A stretch of 56,295 bases of DNA from a virus. The stretch covers positions 1 through 56,295 of IMG/VR virus record IMGVR_UViG_3300020196_000044. One strand, written 5' to 3'. The translations under genes were made by a program, and so were the position numbers. Under the pieces are notes generated by a model. It ran no database searches. It saw only the letters and a list, made by a program, of their open reading frames with translations, and was not told the DNA's origin. Each line of letters begins with the position of its first letter. Positions within the stretch are counted from its first letter, which is position 1. Below, in pieces: positions 41,435 through 50,300 of this stretch.

Positions 41435-44400
41435 ATGGCAATTAGAAATAAAGTTTTATTCGGATTAAAAGTTGATTTTAATTTTTCCGATGCCGAATCA
41501 AAACTAACTGCTCTGTCTAATCTTGGTCTTGATTATAGAGATCTTGAAGTAATTAGAGGAGTATCTGATGAAATATCAGATGTTGATTTACAAAATGTAT
41601 CTGGATTGGATGTAAATATTTACAGATATTTGGACAGATTGCAATCTGATACTTCTTTATATAACGGAATTGTTAATAAAAATTCTGGATATTTTTATTC
41701 AACAAAAGGAAATCTTGAAGCATATGGTCCGCTATCTGGTGGAGCAGTTAGATTTAAATTTATTCCAAATGATAAGGGATCTGGATTAACTCAATCTAGT
41801 TTGAAATTTGGAGATATTTCTACTTCTCGTGTTAGTTCATGGAGTAGTGCCACTTCAGATGAAACTGATTTAGAGCAAGCAATCTCTTATGGAGCATCAG
41901 TTCAATGTAAGGGCACTTTAAAAGTTGGACAAAAGTTGTCGTTTACACCTGCTGCTGGACAGCAACTTATAAACATTAATGATACTCCAGAACCTATTAG
42001 ATTTGCTACTGAAGTTCCAACTGATATGATTGAATTGAATATCAATGGAACTACTCAATTCATTTATGCTATGCGTGGTATACCAATCATTTTTACTACT
42101 GCTTTTAGAAATTTGAGTGCAGATTTTGAGATAATTCCATTTGGTACATTGAGTCCAATTTTTACAATTCAAGCGACAGATTTTAGTGAAGGTGAAATAC
42201 AATCTACACCAACTGTAGCATCAAATATATCTCGTTTGAGATATAATGCACAATCATATAAAGAAAGATTTATTAAATTATATTATCCCCCAGCAAATAT
42301 TAAAGCAATTGCTGCGCCGTCTTTGAATATTAGGTATGTTCCAAAAGTAAAATTATTAAATTTAGAATCAGTTAATTATGGCAATAATTTGATTGGAGAA
42401 ATGCCTGATTGGCAAACTATCACTTACACCTCTATTCCAGCAAATAATTTATTTGCAACTCCAGATTCAAAATTAAAAACAATCAGTATAAACGACAATC
42501 CACTTTATGAATCTCCAGATGAAACTGCGAGAACATTTGGATCAAATACTATTAAAAAATTGCCAAAAACATTGACTTATTTAAACTTTAGTGGAACATA
42601 TTATGGAAGTAGTGAGATATTATCACCTACAAAAACTGCAGTTATTTTTGCTACACTTAATGAATATAATCTTGTTAAAGTAAATAGAACTTCTGTTCAA
42701 ACTTTTACTTTTGATGCAGGAACTTCTCATCAAATTAGTGGAGTATATTATGACAAATATACATTTGATGGAAAATATTATGTGTATGTCGATTCTCCTT
42801 CTGGAGACATTATTACTATGGGAAATGCCAATCCAGCAAAAATATCCAATTTGGATATGTCAACTAGAACACCTGGATTAAGGAATTTTATTAGTAATAG
42901 TTCTTCTGGAAGATATTATTATAATACTGTAGCATCAAAAAATTATTCTCCAGATTGGAAAACAGAAGTTTCTGGTGAATGGACTCCAAAGGTCAATATT
43001 AAAGAAATACAAAATTATAATATTTATAATAATGATTTTAGATATCTATCTGACGTATTTGTAAACCCATCTGCATATCTTTCTGTCAATGAAGTTAGTG
43101 CGTTATCATCATTTAATGTTGCGAGTAATTATTACTTAACTACTTCTGGTGGTAGTATAGATTTTACCAAAATGACCAGCATTAGTAGTATTGCTATTGG
43201 GTCTACTGCATTGCCAATTCCAACTGGATTGCAAAATAAAAGTACGTTGTCTTCAGTTGACTGTACTTACACTAGGTTCCCTTCAAGAAATGTTGCGGCA
43301 AATAAAGATACCTCAACTGGTGATGGTAATTGGAGTAATGCAAACAATCATTTTTTTACTGATAAGAACCCATCAACTTCTGGTCAATATGTATTTCAGA
43401 ACTGCTCCAATTTGACATCATTGAGTTTTTATTCTTCTTATCTTGATGGATTTATACCAAAATTTGTTGGTAATTCAAGTTTAACATCAATTGATTTTAG
43501 ATATACTAACATTGAAGGAGGTAGACCCCCTGGAAATGAAAATCAAGGACAACATGGCAGAAGGTATATCATGTGGGATGATACTTTTGCAGACAGTCAA
43601 TATATAACCACAATACAAATAAGAAGTCAAAATTTGGGAAGAAATATTGGTGTATATAGTTCATTAAATGGTGGAACATTTACTAATGCAGCATTTCAAG
43701 CAAATACTTTTGCACTTCCCCTATTAACTTACTTAGAAATTGTTAGCATTGGTCAATATATTAGGGGACCATTTTTCAATACAGCATCTGCACCATCATT
43801 GAAGTATCTAATATCTCCAAGCACAGGATGGGGTCAGGATTTAACTGGAGGGACCAATTTGCCAACTTTTGCAGGCAATCCAAATATCTATTATGTAGAT
43901 CTTTCAGGCAATAAATTTACTGGTAATGTTCAATTTTCTAATTTACCTAATTTCTATGAGTGTTATATTTCATCAAATAATTTGACAGGTATAACTTCAT
44001 TTACTGGATTGTCAAACTTAGATAAATTTATTGCTGGAAACAATCCAAATTTAACGGGAGCAGTTCCTAATTTTTCTGTAGGTTCTCCAAGAGTTAGATA
44101 TATTTCGCTCAATAACTGTAAATTAAATTCCTATTCTGCAGGAAGATTAAATAATGCTACTAGATTAGTTAGTTTGGATTTTTCAAATAACTTGTTAAGC
44201 ACAAGTAATATTGATCAGATTTTAACTGATTTACTTGCAAACTATAATAATGCTCCAAGATCTGGAGTTCAAATCAATCTACTTGGAAATGCTGCACCAT
44301 CTAGAGTGGTGACAAATGTTCCAACTCAAACAATTGCATCTCAAACTGAAAATAAGACAGTAGCGCATCAACAACCAACTCCAAACTTTGGACCACAGCC

Positions 44401-45025
44401 ACAAAGAACGATTACTTTAACTGGAACACCAGTCAATATTGTTGCAGGTAAATATTTAAAACAAGCATCTACAAATGCATATGCTAAAATTGTTGGTGTT
44501 AGTGGAACAAGTGTAATTTTAAACAATACAGATACTAGTGCAAATACAACTAAATTTACAAATTCAAACACTTTACACGTCGTAGATAGTGCTGGAAATG
44601 CAACTAATTCTTCTAATTTAGTTGTAGATAGTTCTGGAACTAGTTTATTGTTATCTGGAACTGATCCTGGCATAACCAATGATTATATTGTTAGTTACAC
44701 ATCATATGATCCAGATTATTCATTTACATTTTCTGGATCTGGTGCAGGAGATCTTAGAACAGGTACAGTGGGAAATCAAGCATTTACTACTGAAATCTTG
44801 CAAAATCAAGTTGATATTACAAATATTGTAAATATTAATTATGCAACAAATACAATTACATATCCTGGTAACTCAACAGGAAATGTCACTAATTATCCTC
44901 CAAATGGAGCAATATTGACTGCAAAAGTTACTACTACAACTTTCGGTACTAGACAAGAAATTAGTGGTGGCGTGACATTGGTTACTAATTTACAAAGAAA
45001 AGGTTGGATTGTAAGAACAGAGTAA
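41435..45025 (+). CDS. Virion structural protein with leucine-rich repeats
   Basis: Encodes 1196 aa starting MAIRNKVLFGLKVDFNFSDA. The middle (about residues 578-952) contains leucine-rich repeats: NCSNLTSLSFYSSYLDGFIP, NSSLTSIDFRYTNIEG, NIYYVDLSGNKFTGNVQFSN, YECYISSNNLTGITSFTGLS, RYISLNNCKL and RLVSLDFSNNLLST. The L-x-L-(S)-x-N-x-(L/F)-x-G pattern is close to the class found in plant-type and bacterial surface LRR proteins, which bind proteins or glycans. The C-terminal 250 residues are a beta-rich G-T-S-V-I-L-N module. An adhesive role is inferred. Five bases follow the previous gene. Confidence 0.8.
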   Translation: MAIRNKVLFGLKVDFNFSDAESKLTALSNLGLDYRDLEVIRGVSDEISDVDLQNVSGLDVNIYRYLDRLQSDTSLYNGIVNKNSGYFYSTKGNLEAYGPLSGGAVRFKFIPNDKGSGLTQSSLKFGDISTSRVSSWSSATSDETDLEQAISYGASVQCKGTLKVGQKLSFTPAAGQQLININDTPEPIRFATEVPTDMIELNINGTTQFIYAMRGIPIIFTTAFRNLSADFEIIPFGTLSPIFTIQATDFSEGEIQSTPTVASNISRLRYNAQSYKERFIKLYYPPANIKAIAAPSLNIRYVPKVKLLNLESVNYGNNLIGEMPDWQTITYTSIPANNLFATPDSKLKTISINDNPLYESPDETARTFGSNTIKKLPKTLTYLNFSGTYYGSSEILSPTKTAVIFATLNEYNLVKVNRTSVQTFTFDAGTSHQISGVYYDKYTFDGKYYVYVDSPSGDIITMGNANPAKISNLDMSTRTPGLRNFISNSSSGRYYYNTVASKNYSPDWKTEVSGEWTPKVNIKEIQNYNIYNNDFRYLSDVFVNPSAYLSVNEVSALSSFNVASNYYLTTSGGSIDFTKMTSISSIAIGSTALPIPTGLQNKSTLSSVDCTYTRFPSRNVAANKDTSTGDGNWSNANNHFFTDKNPSTSGQYVFQNCSNLTSLSFYSSYLDGFIPKFVGNSSLTSIDFRYTNIEGGRPPGNENQGQHGRRYIMWDDTFADSQYITTIQIRSQNLGRNIGVYSSLNGGTFTNAAFQANTFALPLLTYLEIVSIGQYIRGPFFNTASAPSLKYLISPSTGWGQDLTGGTNLPTFAGNPNIYYVDLSGNKFTGNVQFSNLPNFYECYISSNNLTGITSFTGLSNLDKFIAGNNPNLTGAVPNFSVGSPRVRYISLNNCKLNSYSAGRLNNATRLVSLDFSNNLLSTSNIDQILTDLLANYNNAPRSGVQINLLGNAAPSRVVTNVPTQTIASQTENKTVAHQQPTPNFGPQPQRTITLTGTPVNIVAGKYLKQASTNAYAKIVGVSGTSVILNNTDTSANTTKFTNSNTLHVVDSAGNATNSSNLVVDSSGTSLLLSGTDPGITNDYIVSYTSYDPDYSFTFSGSGAGDLRTGTVGNQAFTTEILQNQVDITNIVNINYATNTITYPGNSTGNVTNYPPNGAILTAKVTTTTFGTRQEISGGVTLVTNLQRKGWIVRTE

Positions 45026-45026
45026 A

Positions 45027-47366
45027 ATGGCAAATCAAGGTTTTGTACAAAATTTAAATTTATCAGAAGTTACAAATGGTGCTCAAGTATTTCAAAACTT
45101 GGTTGGTGGCACTATTGATGAAGATCTAAGATTATTTGCTGGTCTTTCATCAGAAAGATCAAAATTATTTTGGGAAAAATTTAGAAGTTCAACTTTTACT
45201 TCAGAATCGTTATCTTTACTGCAAAATGGCAGTAAGTTTAAGTTTAATACTCTGTTTACTTATACTGCTGATGATTATGTTTATGTACAACCAATAAACT
45301 TGATCAAAGATTTTGCATTTCAATATGTGGGGTTTTCTGCAGATGGTGCACTAACACAACCACTTTCTGGAATTGATATTGTATATGATCCTGGAATTGA
45401 TTACACTCCTAATGTAACTTATACTGATGTTCTTCTTGAAGGTGGCAGTGGAACAGGAGCAAAAGCAACAATAATAGTTGGAGCAGAGGGGAAAGTTACC
45501 TCAGTAACTATAACAAATAATGGGAGCAATTATCAACAAAAAGATGTATTGCAATATAGTGCAATGACTGGTGGTAATGGATTTAGCATTACTATTGTTG
45601 GATTTCCATATAGATGTGTTGTTGTTGGTAATTATGCATGGAATCCTGCAGATCTTGATACAAATAATTTATCAATTTCTTTGTTCAATACCACTCCAAA
45701 TCTTAATGGAACATATTCAATTAAGAAACTCAATTCAGGTAAAAACGGATGGTTACAGGACCAATCACCAACATTAGATCAACATGAAATAAATGTGAGA
45801 ATACGTGCAAACACAGTTATAACATCTAATATAAACTTGTTTGATATAGATGGAGATGGAAAATTCACCTCTGCTGATGTAGATTTGATTGAAGCATATT
45901 TTATTAACAATGCAAATGAAACAACATTGAATACAATTGTTACCACTGCAAATATGGGTGGAATTAGAGGCACTGGTTCAAAAGTATTTAATTATTTAAA
46001 GGGAATCGATAAAACCTTATTTGATGTAGATGGAAATGAAGTAATTGATGCTACAGATATTTTATTGATGGATACTTATGTAAGTAATGCTCCAGGAGGA
46101 CAGGCAACAGCATTAAATCCTGGGTCTTGTTATACAAGAAAAACAGCATCTCAATTTATATCTTTGACTGAAACAGATGCTTCCACAGTAGGAAAGCACG
46201 TTATTTCTATAACTTTTAGAGTTGGTAAGAATCCAGGTTATACAATACCAGTGGATTTAAATGCGATTTATGAAAAACCATATTTTATCTTGTATACAGA
46301 TACTGGTAATTACTTTGATATATTCTCAACATTTGGAACTAAGCAAAGAATAACTGTTGAATCGGAAGAGTATATTGCAAGATCAATTGGACAAGATTTT
46401 CAACATGATGGAAAACAATTTATTTTATTTGCAAAGTCAAGTAGTGATAATACTTACTATTTTGATATTATTTGTGATGGGACAGGATTTACTAATTCAA
46501 ATTTACCAGAAAATTATATTAGTGTGCTATCAAGTAAACCTATATTTTCAACTAGTAGTGAGTATGGAGTATTTGATTCAAATGGTGTTGATGAATTTTT
46601 CCTTATCACAAATCCAAGAAGCACCATTGAATCAATTAAAGAATTGATTATTCTTGCTCCAAAAGTACCAATTAGTAGTGCATCATATTCTAGTTTGCCA
46701 ACTAAAACTATGATTCCTGATATGGTATTTTTGAGAGACGATAGTTTAAAAACTGATAACATCAAAAATCTTGAACAACCTACTGTAACTGATGATGGTA
46801 TTGGTAGTGATGTTGGAACTTTTACTTATAATGTTAGCAATTTTAATACAAGTATTGGTACAGTTCAAGATAATGTTGATGAAGCATTATATCTAAGAGG
46901 TAGTAAATATAGAACAAATGCTAATAATTTCTTTGACAAAGATATTAATGTTGAGGGATTATTAACTTCTTATGATCCTGATCAACTAAATTTACTTCAA
47001 ACTGATTTGGTTAAAAGTAATTCCCCAGGAATATACATTTCTAGTTCTTTAGCACAAATTACAAATACATTAGCTGCAGATTATGCTATCAAAACTAGAT
47101 CATTTTCAAGTGATTATAATCCTTGGCAAGCAGATACTTCAAACTTACAATTAAAAACAGAATCTTTGAATGTTACCATTGCAGATTTAGTATTTACTAC
47201 TGAAATATCTTTAAATATTGGTAACAATTCTAGATATGCTGGAACAGCATTAAATCAAACTCTCAATGATAACTTTAATGAAACATTGAGAGCAAACGGA
47301 AAGAGTTTCAAACTCAGAGCAGAAATTAATGGTGAAGAATACTATTTGATGATGAGAAAACCTTAA
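45027..47366 (+). CDS. Virion structural protein with dockerin-like calcium loops
   Basis: Encodes 779 aa. The N-terminus (SEVTNGAQVFQNLVGGTIDE) is followed by a GGSGTGAKATIIVGAEGKVT then NNGSNYQ module (about 135-185), a common structural repeat of cyanophages. Two EF-hand-type loops, DIDGDGKFTSAD (about 271-282) and DVDGNEVIDATD (about 333-344), each followed by a hydrophobic helix (VDLIEAYFIN; ILLMDTYVSN), look like the two halves of a type I dockerin with an enlarged linker. The C-terminus contains SEVAEALYLRG-like VQDNVDEALYLRGSKYRTN. Its stop overlaps the stop of the convergent adhesin gene. Confidence 0.78.
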   Translation: MANQGFVQNLNLSEVTNGAQVFQNLVGGTIDEDLRLFAGLSSERSKLFWEKFRSSTFTSESLSLLQNGSKFKFNTLFTYTADDYVYVQPINLIKDFAFQYVGFSADGALTQPLSGIDIVYDPGIDYTPNVTYTDVLLEGGSGTGAKATIIVGAEGKVTSVTITNNGSNYQQKDVLQYSAMTGGNGFSITIVGFPYRCVVVGNYAWNPADLDTNNLSISLFNTTPNLNGTYSIKKLNSGKNGWLQDQSPTLDQHEINVRIRANTVITSNINLFDIDGDGKFTSADVDLIEAYFINNANETTLNTIVTTANMGGIRGTGSKVFNYLKGIDKTLFDVDGNEVIDATDILLMDTYVSNAPGGQATALNPGSCYTRKTASQFISLTETDASTVGKHVISITFRVGKNPGYTIPVDLNAIYEKPYFILYTDTGNYFDIFSTFGTKQRITVESEEYIARSIGQDFQHDGKQFILFAKSSSDNTYYFDIICDGTGFTNSNLPENYISVLSSKPIFSTSSEYGVFDSNGVDEFFLITNPRSTIESIKELIILAPKVPISSASYSSLPTKTMIPDMVFLRDDSLKTDNIKNLEQPTVTDDGIGSDVGTFTYNVSNFNTSIGTVQDNVDEALYLRGSKYRTNANNFFDKDINVEGLLTSYDPDQLNLLQTDLVKSNSPGIYISSSLAQITNTLAADYAIKTRSFSSDYNPWQADTSNLQLKTESLNVTIADLVFTTEISLNIGNNSRYAGTALNQTLNDNFNETLRANGKSFKLRAEINGEEYYLMMRKP

Positions 47367-50300
47367 AATGGTTTCGTATCTGCAATCAAAAGATCGTAAG
47401 AAGTACCACCAAAATTAATCTTTAATTTTTTATCAACTTTTAAACTAGTTAATGATTGAGTGCTTGGAATGTTATGTATCTTTGTGTCTGGATGAGTGCC
47501 ACTTAAAGTTCTAATATTCACCAATCCACCAATAGAAATATTTGGTTCACTTGATGTACTTGATAATCCAATTGCTGAAGTATCAAATGGAGGTGAAGTA
47601 TCAAGTGGCGGACAACATAATTCTTTATTATCTAAATTATTTGAAAATGTAAAAACAGATAATTTATTGACAGTATTTGCTAAGAATTGTGTTACATCTG
47701 TTGTTTGTGAATTTGAATTTAATGCTCTAATACCAGGGAATCTATTTTCAATGAATATTGGCATTGGAAGCACTTCATATTGCTTCCTTCTATAATGCAT
47801 ATATCTAAATTGTTGTGTTTGCCAAGTATCACTAGTAATTTTTACTGGTCCATCTGTTTGATAGATATTGATTGAATTTTGAGTTCTTCTTGAAATTGGA
47901 AGTTGAGATGGTGTCTGTATCGAAGGTTCAAAAGGATATGCATAAAGTGAATGAGTATGTTGAAGATCTTCAAAATTAGCAAACCAAACTAATAATCCAG
48001 TGGTAGATAATGTTTTATAATAACTTCCTGCTGGTAATACCCATTCTGTTTGCAATGTATTTGAATTATACCTGGCAAAACTAGTTTGATTCTGGAAATA
48101 TGCACGTTGAGCAGTAGTTAATGTAATATCAGCAGTAATTCTATGAATTCTATCGTAATAAATTGCTTGAGTTTTATTATCAAAATAAGTTTGGCGAGCT
48201 GTATCCAACTGTGTTCCTGTACTAATATTTCTTATTGAAGTTAATGCCAATTGAAGCATAATGCTTGCATTAGGTGCAAATCCAAAATATTCAAGATCAA
48301 AATCAGATGATGGATATCTTGTGAAATCCACTATTTTACCTCTTTGACCACCATCTGCAAAAGTATCAAAATCAGTATATGATTGCCAACGATTTGCAAG
48401 ACGAATAATAAAGTAGTATCTCTTTTGATCATTTCCAGATACAGTTGTACCAGTCCAAATACTATTATCAACACGAATCATTCCTTCAATAAAACCAATA
48501 GGAACATAATCTGTTGTCAAATTAGTATGACCTTCTTGTTGTAAAGACGCTGCTATTTTTGTACCAGTTAATTTTGCAAAAATACAATTACTTGCATATC
48601 TTTTACCACCATCAAATTGTGCTTCACTGTGATTTTCAAAATTTTGATTTGGGAATGCTTCAGACCACCAAGCAACTGATGCTGTACCATTAATTAAAAT
48701 ATCTCTTGCTGGATTATTACCATTGTTTAGATATGGATCAAAACTTCCAGTACTAGAAGATTCTGTCCATCTAACATTGTTTCCTGGAACATCACCATTA
48801 TCTATTTCGGTAATAATATATTTTGTTTTAACTCTATCAGCAGCAACATCATAATTATTTTGAGCACAACCACTATTCAAACAGAAATATTGAAGTGGTT
48901 TTGTAATATCACATCCTCTATCATGATAGAATGCAACTGCTGCTCTTTGATTTACAAAATTATTTTGTTGGAAAAATGTTGGTTCTTTGTCTAAAGTTAC
49001 ATCATAAACACTAACAATTATACCAGTAGATGCAGTTTGAGTTGCACCTGCTAATTTTATTCTAAAAGATCCAGGATTTCCAACACTTCCAGTTGCATTT
49101 CCACCACCAGAACTATTATTAGAACTAAATGCTCCAGTATTTGCAACAATTGAATTTCCTAATCTTCCAGAACCTCCTCCTCCACCACCATCATTTGATT
49201 GTCCTGATAAAGGAGATCCAGTTACAAATCCTCTTCCTGCTCCACCACCATAATAACCACCACCGCCACCACCGCCAGCAGTAAATGAAACTAATTGTCC
49301 GTTAACCGTTCCTGTAACTGTTTGTGCGCTTCCTCCTTGGAATTGACTACCTGCTTGTCCTGTAATACCTCCACTACTTCCTCCAGCACCTCCAGCAGAT
49401 TGAGTACCTCCTCTTCCTCCTCGGATTCCAGTTATTGGAGTTGCAGTACCACCATTGGTATTGCCGCCAGCACCTCCAACACTTGGATCATTTCCACCAC
49501 CTCCTCCACCACCAGCGAGTAAAATTGTACTAGCAGCAGTCCAGTTACCAGTAGTACGATCACCAGAGAATATTGCGGTAAATCCTCCTCCACCACCACC
49601 TTTTGTACTTCCAAGGTAATTACCACCAGTGCCACCACCAGGATATCCAGGTAAATAACTATTAGTTCCAGTTCCTACAACCACAGTATATGTCGTATTT
49701 GCTTGGAAATTAATATTTCCTTGTGCTGCTCCACCATTACCACCTTTAACATTATTTCCAGAAGGTCCACCTCCAGCACCGATACAATAAACTGTTGCCG
49801 TAAAATTATTTTGTGGTATTAATTTATATAATACTCCTGGAGTAAACGTATCGAAGAATGCTATTTGAGATAAATCAATTGTTTGAGTAAGACCATTTGC
49901 TTCAATAGTTACAACAGCAGGCGCAATTAAACTATTGTCCAGTGCACGTTGTTCTTTATATTTTACTGAAGTTAATCGTATGTAAGTTGATTCTGATGGA
50001 GAATTTGGGAAAATTAAAGTTTTTCCTATAGATAATCCTTCTCCATTACCTAAGAATTCGTATTTAAATGGAGCAGTAGTATTATTTTTAACTAAGATCC
50101 CTGAAGTAATATATCCATTGTGATCCAAGAAATTGACTGAAATAGAACTGCTACCACTAGTTAATTTTTTGCTAGTGATTGCACCAGCACCTAACAATAC
50201 TTCAGTAACTCTGGTTCCAAGTGGAATGTATTTTGGAGCAGCAAATGCATCTCCCTGAGCAGTTCCGTTTCCTAAACCAGATTCAATAATGTAATTTCCA

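Noticed and set aside
49295-49522. Plus-strand Ser/Thr-rich frame inside the adhesin gene
   Set aside because: It is the reverse complement of glycine codons of the glycine-rich domain.
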